A DNA stretch of 64,000 bases from a virus, in IMG/VR virus record IMGVR_UViG_3300042463_000877, positions 1 through 64,000 of that record. One strand, written 5' to 3'. Made by a program: the position numbers and the translations under genes. The first letter of the stretch is position 1. Every line of letters begins with the position of its first letter. The notes beneath the pieces were generated by a model. The model made no database searches and was not told the origin of the DNA. It saw nothing but the letters and a program-made list of their open reading frames with translations. Of this stretch, positions 17,037 through 23,597 are shown in pieces.

Positions 17037-17492
17037 ATGAAAGAAAAAAAGATTTATTGGTTTACAGGACAACCAGGAGCTGGTAAAACTGTATTAGCGA
17101 CAATGTTAAAAACAATTTTAGAAAAAGAATATGGAAATAAAGTATTCCATATTGACGGTGATGAATTAAGAAGACTTTTCAATAACCAAAAATACGGTAG
17201 AGAAGGTAGAGAAGAAAACATCAAAAGAGCTCAAGACATTGCAAAATTTTTATTAGTACAAGGATACGATGTAATTGTAAGTCTTGTTGCACCTTACAAA
17301 GAATTAAGAGAAAGTTTTAAATATGATTTACAAAATTTATTAGTTGAGTTTTATGTTCATACAACAGACATTAGAGGCAGAGAACATTTCCATACAGATG
17401 AGTATGAACAACCATCAGAAAATTTTGTTGATATTAATACAACAGGTGTTAATCCACAAGAATCATTAAACGAAATAATTAAACACATATGA
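17037..17492 (+). CDS. cysC: Adenylylsulfate (APS) kinase
   Basis: 151 residues from the ATG at 17037; an upstream in-frame ATG (17004) lies inside the sulfotransferase gene. The enzyme phosphorylates APS with ATP to give PAPS. Visible motifs are the Walker A GQPGAGKT (11-18), VFHIDGDELRR (37-46), the GREENIKRAQDIAKFL helix, a VSLVAPYKELR loop (81-91) at the place of the family's 'SFISPY' loop, and FVDINTTG (130-137) near the end. Length is slightly short but complete for a single-domain kinase. It overlaps the next gene by four bases (ATGA). Directly downstream of the sulfotransferase, it would supply that enzyme's donor. Confidence 0.88.
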   Translation: MKEKKIYWFTGQPGAGKTVLATMLKTILEKEYGNKVFHIDGDELRRLFNNQKYGREGREENIKRAQDIAKFLLVQGYDVIVSLVAPYKELRESFKYDLQNLLVEFYVHTTDIRGREHFHTDEYEQPSENFVDINTTGVNPQESLNEIIKHI

Positions 17493-17944
17493 GTTGGGAA
17501 AAGAAAAACCACGGAGGAAATCCAACAAATAACGAAAGTAAAAAGTATGCAGTTTTTGTAGGTCGTTATCAACCTTATCATTTTGGTCACATTGAGTTAA
17601 TCCAACAAAAATTAAATGAAGGAGTACCAGTTTTAATTATGATTAGAGATATTGAACCTGATGAAAAAAATCCTTTTACAACAGAACAAACAGTTTCTAT
17701 GATTGAGAAGTACCATAAATCAAAAGGTGATGATGTTAAAGTTATCATTATTCCAGATATTGAATCTGTTAATTTTGGTCGCGGTGTTGGATATGAAGTA
17801 AATGAATTTACACCACCAAAAGAAATTGGTGGGATTTCTGCAACTGGTATTAGAAATTGTATAAAAAATAAAGATGATTACTGGAAAAAATTAGTTGACC
17901 CAATCATACAAGATGATGTTTTATTGATATTGGAAAAAAATTAA
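17489..17944 (+). CDS. HIGH-superfamily nucleotidyltransferase
   Basis: 151 residues. VGRYQPYHFGHIELIQ (24-39) is the nucleotide-binding HxGH motif, and GGISATGIR (114-122) is the 'ISxTxxR' motif of the cytidylyl-/adenylyltransferase superfamily. KNPFTTEQTVSMI and VKVIIIPDIESVNFGRGVGY fit the NMN/nicotinamide- or pantetheine-type members. ATP sulfurylase belongs to the same superfamily, so the location between APS kinase and DUF2061 makes an APS-forming role conceivable. However, the protein is far shorter than known ATP sulfurylases. A sugar-nucleotide or NAD-related role is equally possible. Reaction undecided. Confidence 0.75.
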   Translation: MSWEKKNHGGNPTNNESKKYAVFVGRYQPYHFGHIELIQQKLNEGVPVLIMIRDIEPDEKNPFTTEQTVSMIEKYHKSKGDDVKVIIIPDIESVNFGRGVGYEVNEFTPPKEIGGISATGIRNCIKNKDDYWKKLVDPIIQDDVLLILEKN

Positions 17945-17945
17945 A

Positions 17946-18149
17946 ATGAAGTCAGACTTAAAAAGACATTTATTAAAAACAATTTCTTATAGAATTTTTG
18001 GGACAATCACCACAGTTGTAGTCGCATATTGTCTTGGGGCGTCAGTAGAAATATCTTCTTTATTAGGTTTAGGTGAATTAATATTAAAACCAATTATTTA
18101 TTTTTTACACGAAAGAGTTTGGTTCAAATACATTAAAATTAAAAAATAA
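17946..18149 (+). CDS. DUF2061-like small membrane protein
   Basis: 67 residues, with two predicted membrane helices. The pattern HLLKTISYRIFGTITTVVVA, a short loop (GASVEISSLLGLGE), then LILKPIIYFLHERVWFKYI is that of DUF2061 proteins, including the conserved 'K..s.R...t..T' start and 'K...Y..HER.W' end. From memory, such genes recur near sulfate-activation genes in bacteria, which would fit this position right after APS kinase; I could not check that. It could be a sulfate- or nucleotide-related membrane helper. Function unknown. Confidence 0.8.
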   Translation: MKSDLKRHLLKTISYRIFGTITTVVVAYCLGASVEISSLLGLGELILKPIIYFLHERVWFKYIKIKK

Positions 18150-18162
18150 GTCTGTTTGATTG

Positions 18163-18169
18163 TATTTAT
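18163..18169 (+). promoter_or_regulatory. TATTTAT late-type promoter element
   Basis: TATTTATAAAAAAA, 11 bases ahead of the ATG at 18181. It lies in the 31-base gap after the DUF2061 gene and gives the mucin-like gene and the GTs behind it their own promoter. Confidence 0.55.
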
Positions 18170-18180
18170 AAAAAAATACA

Positions 18181-18699
18181 ATGAGTCAGATAATTACAAT
18201 ACAAAGTGTAAATTTTAGCGGTGAACCTGCTCAAATATTATTCAAACCAGATAATAGTACTATTACAATAAATATTGGTTCTGTTATACTTCCATACACT
18301 TTTCAACCAGATTTATTAACACCCCAACAAGAAATTTATGGGACATATACAATATCAACAGATGGTGGTAATTGTACAAACTTTTTAAATGTACCAAGGC
18401 CAACACCTACACCAACTCCAACAAATACACCTACTAGAACACCAACTCCAACACCTACTAGAACACCAACGCAGACTCCTACTAACACACCAACACCAAC
18501 GCAGACTCCTACACCTACAAATACTCCGACGGCAACAACAACTGCAACACCAACACCTACACCAACTCCTACTTGGGACTTGTGTGTTACTCCGTTGCCT
18601 CCAAATTTTACACCGTCAAATACACCGACTAATACACCTACACCGTCAAATACACCGACTAATACACCTACACCAACATTAAGTCCTATATGTAGTTAA
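18181..18699 (+). CDS. Thr/Pro mucin-like protein
   Basis: 172 residues. Residues 1-70 form a small beta-rich domain of unknown family ([20 protein letters not shown] onward). From about residue 72 to the end the chain is almost only Thr and Pro with Asn, Ser, Arg or Gln ([12 protein letters not shown] type), apart from a short break [12 protein letters not shown]. Such tracts are extended and are classic O-glycosylation targets. The DNA shows a perfect 30-base tandem duplication (18611-18670). A GT60-type peptide GlcNAc-transferase lies 240 bases downstream. It may be a virion surface decoration protein or fibre linker. Similar, shorter Thr/Pro runs occur in the 2980 and 22654 proteins. Confidence 0.8.
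   Translation: MSQIITIQSVNFSGEPAQILFKPDNSTITINIGSVILPYTFQPDLLTPQQEIYGTYTISTDGGNCTNFLNVPRPTPTPTPTNTPTRTPTPTPTRTPTQTPTNTPTPTQTPTPTNTPTATTTATPTPTPTPTWDLCVTPLPPNFTPSNTPTNTPTPSNTPTNTPTPTLSPICS
18611..18670 (+). repeat. Perfect 30-bp tandem duplication
   Basis: 18611-18640 and 18641-18670 are identical, each coding ten residues of the Thr/Pro tract. The repeat unit keeps the frame, so copy-number change would alter tract length without breaking the protein. Confidence 0.9.
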
Positions 18700-18700
18700 T

Positions 18701-18919
18701 ATGTTACACGAAATTACAATATCTGGAACCACTGGAACACCACCATACGATGTGTATGTTTGTGATGTCACAAACACTTATTGTTATTTAGTTTCCGGCG
18801 GAACATACATTTCCGCATATACCTTTGAGGTTCCACCCCCATTAAATAACGTTGGTTCGCTACTTGTAAAACTTATCGATTCAAACGATTGTGAAATATT
18901 TAATTTTTATCAGTGTTAG
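18701..18919 (+). CDS. Small beta-rich hypothetical protein
   Basis: 72 residues, not recognised. Alternating hydrophobic residues (HEITISGTTGTPPYDVYVCD, then YLVSGGTYISAYTFEVP, then SLLVKLIDSNDCEIFNFYQC) suggest a small beta sandwich with four cysteines (in VCD, YCY, DCE and the C-terminal YQC). It starts one base after the stop of the mucin-like gene and is followed by a hairpin at the next gene's start. It is possibly a domain partner of the mucin-like protein or a small virion protein. Confidence 0.65.
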   Translation: MLHEITISGTTGTPPYDVYVCDVTNTYCYLVSGGTYISAYTFEVPPPLNNVGSLLVKLIDSNDCEIFNFYQC

Positions 18920-18934
18920 TTATTTTTAACTAAC
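18915..18934 (+). promoter_or_regulatory. Inverted repeat at the GT60 start
   Basis: GTTAGTTA (18915-18922) pairs perfectly with TAACTAAC (18927-18934) around TTTT. The stem contains the stop codon of the previous gene and ends one base before the ATG at 18936. It could fold over the start region and couple translation of the glycosyltransferase to its upstream gene. It has no T tract to the right, so it is not a normal terminator. Confidence 0.45.
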
Positions 18935-18935
18935 T

Positions 18936-20180
18936 ATGACAATATTTGTACAAATAGCCTCTTATCGAGACCCCCAGCTTATACCAACAATTAAAGATAT
19001 GTTGAACAAAGCAAAATACCCAGAAAATTTAAGATTGGGGATTGCAAGACAATATCACCCAGAAGATGGTTTTGATGACCTTTCAGAATATGAGAGTGAT
19101 GATAGATTTAGAATTTTAGATATTGTCTACACAGCGTCCACTGGTGTGTGTTGGGCAAGACATCAAGTACAACAATTATATAGTGGTGAAACATACACGT
19201 TACAATTAGATTCTCATATGCGTTTTGAAAAAAATTGGGATGAGACATTAATTAATATGTTAAAAGAATTACAAGAAGATGGTTATAAAAAACCACTTCT
19301 TACCGGTTATGTTTCATCTTTTGATCCAGACAACGACCCACAAGGAAGAGTTACAGAACCCTGGAGAATGGTATTTGATAGATTTACACCAGAAGGTGTT
19401 GTTTTCTTTTTACCAGAAGTAATACCAGGTTGGCAAGAATTAAAAAAACCAATCCCAGCAAGATTTTATTCGGCACATTTCTGTTTTACATTAGGTGAAT
19501 TTTCAATAGAAGTTCAACACGACCCAGAATATTATTTTCACGGAGAAGAAATATCAATTGCTGTTAGAGCTTATACTCACGGATATGATTTATTCCATCC
19601 ACATAAAATTGTAATTTATCACGAGTACACAAGAAAAGGTAGAACAAAACAGTGGGATGATGATAGCGTATGGTATAAGAAAAATGAAAGTTCACATAGT
19701 AAAAATAGAAAAGTATTAGGTGTTGACGGTGAAAAATTTAAAGGAAAATTAAAATATGGTTTTGGAAAAGAAAGAACAATACGTGATTACGAAAAATACG
19801 CTGGTGTTCTTTTTGAAAAAAGATCCGTACAACAATATACAATAGATAAAAACTATCCACCAAATCCTTATGATTATAAAAATGATAAAGAATGGAAAGA
19901 AAGTTTTTTAAGAATATTCAAACATTGTATAGATATTCCATTAGATAAAATACCAGAAGACGATTATGATTTTTTAGTTGTTGCATTTCATAACGATAAA
20001 GATGAAACAATATATCGTATGGACGCACAAGAAGAAGAAATCAAAAGAATAAAAACAGACGCCGACGGTTATGGAAAAATATGGAGGGAGTTTAACGCAA
20101 AAGAAAAACCGAAATATTGGGTTGTTTGGCCACATTCAAAATCAAAAGGTTGGTGTGATAGATTAATTGGTGATTTATGA
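18936..20180 (+). CDS. GT60-type polypeptide GlcNAc-transferase
   Basis: 414 residues. It matches the GlcNAc glycosyltransferase family (CAZy GT60, Pfam GlcNAc): IFVQIASYRDPQLIPTIKDM at the start, TGVCWARHQVQQLYSGE, then the metal site TLQLDSHMRFEKNWD (D92-S-H94). Further signatures are ARFYSAHFCFTLGEFS, YYFHGEEISIAVRAYTHGYD and LFHPHKIVIYHEYTR. Characterised relatives (Dictyostelium, trypanosomes) attach alpha-GlcNAc to hydroxyproline or threonine of proteins, including mucin-like Thr/Pro tracts. The last 110 residues are an extra domain of unknown type. It lies just behind the phage's own Thr/Pro protein. It overlaps the next gene by four bases. Family confident; protein substrate inferred. 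Confidence 0.88.
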   Translation: MTIFVQIASYRDPQLIPTIKDMLNKAKYPENLRLGIARQYHPEDGFDDLSEYESDDRFRILDIVYTASTGVCWARHQVQQLYSGETYTLQLDSHMRFEKNWDETLINMLKELQEDGYKKPLLTGYVSSFDPDNDPQGRVTEPWRMVFDRFTPEGVVFFLPEVIPGWQELKKPIPARFYSAHFCFTLGEFSIEVQHDPEYYFHGEEISIAVRAYTHGYDLFHPHKIVIYHEYTRKGRTKQWDDDSVWYKKNESSHSKNRKVLGVDGEKFKGKLKYGFGKERTIRDYEKYAGVLFEKRSVQQYTIDKNYPPNPYDYKNDKEWKESFLRIFKHCIDIPLDKIPEDDYDFLVVAFHNDKDETIYRMDAQEEEIKRIKTDADGYGKIWREFNAKEKPKYWVVWPHSKSKGWCDRLIGDL

Positions 20181-21838
20181 TAACACTTGTTACAGGTCTT
20201 TGGGATATTGGAAGGGGTAATCTTAATGAAGGATGGAATAGATCTTTTGATTATTATTTAGAAAAATTTAAAGAACTTTTAGAAATAGATTGTAATTTAA
20301 TTATTTTTGGTGATAACCACTTAGAAGAATTTGTATTCAAATATAGAAACCCAACTAATACAAAATTTATCAATAGGGATTTATCTTGGTTTAGAAATAA
20401 CGAATACTTTGATAAAATCCAAAAAATAAGAACAAATGAAAATTGGTATAATATTTCTGGTTGGTTAAAAGAATCAACACAAGCAAGATTAGAATATTAC
20501 AATCCACTTGTAATGTCCAAAATGTTTTTACTACACGACGCTTCTATTTTGGATCCTTTTAATTCCGAAAAACTTTACTGGATAGACGCTGGATTAACTA
20601 ACACGGTTAATCTTGGGTATTTTACTCGTGATAATGTATTAGATAAAATAGAAAGTTTATTTGATAAATTTATGTTTGTTGTTTTTCCTTATGAAGCGGA
20701 AAACGAAGTGCACGGATTTGATTATAAAAAAATGTGTGACTACGCAAAAACAAAAACAGAGTTTGTCTCAAGAGGTGGATTTTTTGGTGGAACAAAACAA
20801 AAAATTGCTGACTTAAATGTTTTATATTACCAATTACTTATTGATACATTAAATAAAAATTTAATGGGTACCGAAGAGAGTATTTTTACAATTATGACTT
20901 ATCTTTATCCATCAATGATTGATTATTGTGAAATAGAATCAAATGGTTTGGTATATAAATTTTTTGAAGACGTAAAAAATAATACGGTTGTAATTAAAAA
21001 TAAGGGAAAAAAAGTTGTAACAAAATATAAAGGAGATATTGGTTTATATGTAATCACGTTTAACTCACCAAAACAATTTGAAACTTTAATAAAATCAATG
21101 TTGGGTTATGACCCAAATTTTATACATAAAACAAAAAAATATTTACTTGATAACTCAACAGATCTTTCAACAACACCAAGGTATAAAGAGTTATGTGATG
21201 AATATGGTTTTGAACACATTAAGAAGAATAATTTGGGTATTTGTGGTGGAAGACAATTTGTTGCCGAACATTTTGCTAACACGGATTTACAATATATGTG
21301 GTGGTCAGAGGATGATATGTTTTTCCAAAATAAACCAGATGAAACTTGTAAAAACGGATTTAATAGATACACACCAAATTTATTTAACAAGTGTTTTGAA
21401 ATAATGGATAAAGAAGATTTTGAATTTCTCAAAATAAATTATAGTGAATTTTACGGTGACAACGGGACTTGTTGGCCCTGGTATAACCTACCACAAGAAA
21501 AAAGAAATGAGTATTTTCCTGAAAAACCCAATTTACCAACCAATGGATTAGAACCAAATGTACCAAAAACCAAGTTTAATAATATAATGTCACATAAAGG
21601 ATTACCATATGTTGATGGTGAAATATACTATTGTAATTGGACACATATTATAAGTCAAGAAGGTAATAAAAAAATGTTTTTGGATACAAAATGGACACAC
21701 CCTTTTGAAAATACTTGGATGAGTCATCATTACCAATTAACAAAGAAAAATCAATTAAGGGGTGGTTTGTTATTATTAACACCAGTTGAGCATGAACGCT
21801 TTGATCATTATTCTAAAGAATTAAGAAAAGAAAGTTAA
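20177..21838 (+). CDS. HtrL/YibB-like plus GT-A two-domain glycosyltransferase
   Basis: 553 residues. Residues 1 to about 250 match the HtrL/YibB family: LVTGLWDIGRGNLNEGWNRS, NLIIFGDNHL, YYNPLVMSKMFLLHDA and LYWIDAGLTNTV. That family is found in surface-polysaccharide loci and is thought to be a glycosyltransferase. From about 285 a second GT-A-like domain begins (GLYVITFNSPKQFETLIKSM, LLDNSTD, then YMWWSEDDMFFQ near 375, where the acidic cluster would be the metal site). It ends around HPFENTWMSHHY. It is likely bifunctional, adding two sugars. It is last in the GT run and converges with the HNH gene, sharing four bases at the stops. Confidence 0.8.
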   Translation: MITLVTGLWDIGRGNLNEGWNRSFDYYLEKFKELLEIDCNLIIFGDNHLEEFVFKYRNPTNTKFINRDLSWFRNNEYFDKIQKIRTNENWYNISGWLKESTQARLEYYNPLVMSKMFLLHDASILDPFNSEKLYWIDAGLTNTVNLGYFTRDNVLDKIESLFDKFMFVVFPYEAENEVHGFDYKKMCDYAKTKTEFVSRGGFFGGTKQKIADLNVLYYQLLIDTLNKNLMGTEESIFTIMTYLYPSMIDYCEIESNGLVYKFFEDVKNNTVVIKNKGKKVVTKYKGDIGLYVITFNSPKQFETLIKSMLGYDPNFIHKTKKYLLDNSTDLSTTPRYKELCDEYGFEHIKKNNLGICGGRQFVAEHFANTDLQYMWWSEDDMFFQNKPDETCKNGFNRYTPNLFNKCFEIMDKEDFEFLKINYSEFYGDNGTCWPWYNLPQEKRNEYFPEKPNLPTNGLEPNVPKTKFNNIMSHKGLPYVDGEIYYCNWTHIISQEGNKKMFLDTKWTHPFENTWMSHHYQLTKKNQLRGGLLLLTPVEHERFDHYSKELRKES

Positions 21839-22422
21839 TTTAAAATTTTATTACTTTTTTTTAAATTATCTTCAGCCCAAAGTGGTTGGAGATTTGTATA
21901 ATGACAAAGTTTATATGTTTCTTCTTCTGTTTTTGCAAAAGATAATGGGATTATGTGGTCAATATGTATGTGACTACCAAATAACTCCCAATTCATACCT
22001 TTAGTAAATTGCTTTTCAATATATTCTTTTAAAAATTCAGGTGAACACCCTACGATTTCAAATGTATTGTTTTTCTTCCTAATATTTTTTGATTTTAAAA
22101 AAAGTCTTGTTCTTGCTCTCATTATATTGACTAATCTGAAAAGAAAATCATTTTTATAATTATTAATAGTCCATTCATTTCTATAGTTAGGATTTTTATC
22201 AAACCATTCTTTTTTACTTTGTTTTACTTTTTCTTTGTTATTATCAACATATTTTTGTTTAATAGAGTTAACTCTATCTTTATTTTTTTTAACATATAAA
22301 GTGTTTTGTAAATTTAAACATTTTTTACATCTTGACCTTTTACTGTCTTTTGATTTTCTATCCTTATAGAACTCACAAATTTCTTTTTCTTCTTTACATT
22401 TTTTACAAATTTTTGTTTCCAT
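21835..22422 (-). CDS. HNH homing-type endonuclease with N-terminal zinc ribbon
   Basis: 195 residues. The N-terminus has two CxxC pairs (C6/C9 and C32/C35) forming a zinc ribbon. The middle is Lys/Asn-rich and helical, for DNA binding. The C-terminus is an HNH nuclease core (IHIDHIIPLS ... CHYTNLQPLWAEDNLKKSNK) with His, Asn and His ligands in place. It is a free-standing mobile endonuclease, inserted on the minus strand among plus-strand fibre and GT genes. It overlaps a small RHH gene by 20 bases and shares its promoter. Likely a selfish element cutting related phage genomes that lack it. Confidence 0.88.
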   Translation of the reverse strand: METKICKKCKEEKEICEFYKDRKSKDSKRSRCKKCLNLQNTLYVKKNKDRVNSIKQKYVDNNKEKVKQSKKEWFDKNPNYRNEWTINNYKNDFLFRLVNIMRARTRLFLKSKNIRKKNNTFEIVGCSPEFLKEYIEKQFTKGMNWELFGSHIHIDHIIPLSFAKTEEETYKLCHYTNLQPLWAEDNLKKSNKILN

Positions 22423-22558
22423 AATATTCTTTCAATAATTTTTCAATCAACCGAGATTTATTTTCTTTTTCATCAACCATTCTATCAAAAATTTTACGAT
22501 TTAAACTAATTCCAAATTTAATTTTTCGTTCTTTTTCTTCCATTAATTTTCTTCCCAT
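22403..22558 (-). CDS. Small ribbon-helix-helix (RHH) DNA-binding protein
   Basis: 51 residues. KIKFGISLNRKIFDRMVDEK, then ENKSRLIEKLLKEYY, is a CopG/Arc-type RHH: one beta strand (KFGISL) and two helices. The ATG at 22558 lies 4 bases after a minus-strand TATTTAT element, and the gene runs 20 bases into the HNH start. The pair probably moves as a unit, with the RHH protein repressing the endonuclease or aiding its DNA targeting. Confidence 0.75.
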   Translation of the reverse strand: MGRKLMEEKERKIKFGISLNRKIFDRMVDEKENKSRLIEKLLKEYYGNKNL

Positions 22559-22562
22559 ACTA

Positions 22563-22569
22563 ATAAATA
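22563..22569 (-). promoter_or_regulatory. TATTTAT element for the RHH-HNH pair
   Basis: Minus-strand TATTTAT ends only 4 bases before the ATG of the RHH gene. A transcript starting downstream of the element would be nearly leaderless. It shows that the HNH insert uses the phage's own promoter type. Confidence 0.5.
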
Positions 22570-22633
22570 TCTTTCAATATAAAAAAGTTTCACCTTTTTA
22601 ATTTTTTTATTAAAAATTTTTTAAATAACTAAC

Positions 22634-22640
22634 TATTTAT
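22634..22640 (+). promoter_or_regulatory. TATTTAT late-type promoter element
   Basis: TATTTATGAATAAA, 13 bases ahead of the start at 22654. It gives the 22654 gene a separate transcription start after the minus-strand HNH unit. Confidence 0.55.
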
Positions 22641-22653
22641 GAATAAAAGTTAA

Positions 22654-23550
22654 ATGGAATTCTTTATTAAGAAAAATGCAACTCTTCCTTTATTAAAAAT
22701 GCAAGTTGTCAAGGATGGCAGAAGTGATTATAATAGAATGATGAGTCTTATTGAAGAATCTGCGATATTCTTTTCAATGGTTGATGTTGATACTGGAATA
22801 CCAAAGATTATCACAAGACCAGCAGGATTTGTTGCAAAAGAAATGTTGGACCCAAATGCCGAACCAGAATATTATGTTTATTATCAGTTTTCAAATACAG
22901 ATACAAGAAAGGTTGGTAGATATGAAGGACAATTTTTATTTAGAAATGATGAAGGTGTTTTAATACTACCTTTAAGAGACAAACTATATATTAATGTACA
23001 AGAAAGTTTTATTGGTGATTCATTAGAATATAATAATTGTTATGTTAGTGAATTTCCTTGTTGTAATACAAGTCCGGTTATTACTGCGACTACAACAACA
23101 ATTTGTGTACAACCAATCCCACTTAATTTACAATTAACGGCCGTTGTTACATCTGGGTCTGTTGTTGTTGATTATTATTTAACAGCAAATAAAACAATAC
23201 TAGGTCAAGACGTACAATTTAATTTTGACCACATATTAGGTGTTTATAGTGGAAATCCAATTACAATATCAACTGGTCTTACAATATCGACTGGTTTTAC
23301 ATCTGGAACGACACAAGTTATATTAGATGAAAATTTTGATAATTTATCAAGGAATGACGCGTTTGGAAATATTGTTGTGACACCAAGTGATGCTACTTGG
23401 GAAATATTTGAACAGTTCCCAATTACACCAACACCAACACCAACACCTTTTCCAACACCAACACCAAGTCCGTTACCAGAAACTTTCTATATACTCACTG
23501 AAAACGGAAATGTGTTAAAGACAGAAAACAATGATAAAATAATTTACTAA
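22654..23550 (+). CDS. Baseplate/fibre-attachment protein with Ig-like domain
   Basis: 298 residues. The N-terminal 130 residues (FFIKKNATLPLLKMQVVKDG ... YEGQFLFRNDEG) have the shape of phage upper-baseplate or fibre-connector domains (BppU-like pattern, tentative). After a TATTTT linker, residues about 150-255 form an Ig-like beta domain (LTAVVTSGSVVVDYYL ... GNPITIS) that resembles the one inserted in the tail sheath gene (36967). A Thr/Pro run ([16 protein letters not shown]) leads to a short tip, ETFYILTENGNVLKTENNDK. It lies directly before the third giant fibre and may anchor it to the baseplate. Confidence 0.65.
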   Translation: MEFFIKKNATLPLLKMQVVKDGRSDYNRMMSLIEESAIFFSMVDVDTGIPKIITRPAGFVAKEMLDPNAEPEYYVYYQFSNTDTRKVGRYEGQFLFRNDEGVLILPLRDKLYINVQESFIGDSLEYNNCYVSEFPCCNTSPVITATTTTICVQPIPLNLQLTAVVTSGSVVVDYYLTANKTILGQDVQFNFDHILGVYSGNPITISTGLTISTGFTSGTTQVILDENFDNLSRNDAFGNIVVTPSDATWEIFEQFPITPTPTPTPFPTPTPSPLPETFYILTENGNVLKTENNDKIIY

Positions 23551-23577
23551 AAGTAATGAATTTAAAAAAAATAAAAC

Positions 23578-23584
23578 TATTTAT
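23578..23584 (+). promoter_or_regulatory. TATTTAT late-type promoter element
   Basis: TATTTATAAGATAAA, 13 bases ahead of the fibre start at 23598, in the 47-base gap after the previous stop. Confidence 0.55.
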
Positions 23585-23597
23585 AAGATAAAAAAAA

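Noticed and set aside
17489-17944. Calling this gene ATP sulfurylase
   Set aside because: The superfamily motifs fit, but the protein is about 150 residues, far shorter than known ATP sulfurylases. Only the superfamily is supported.
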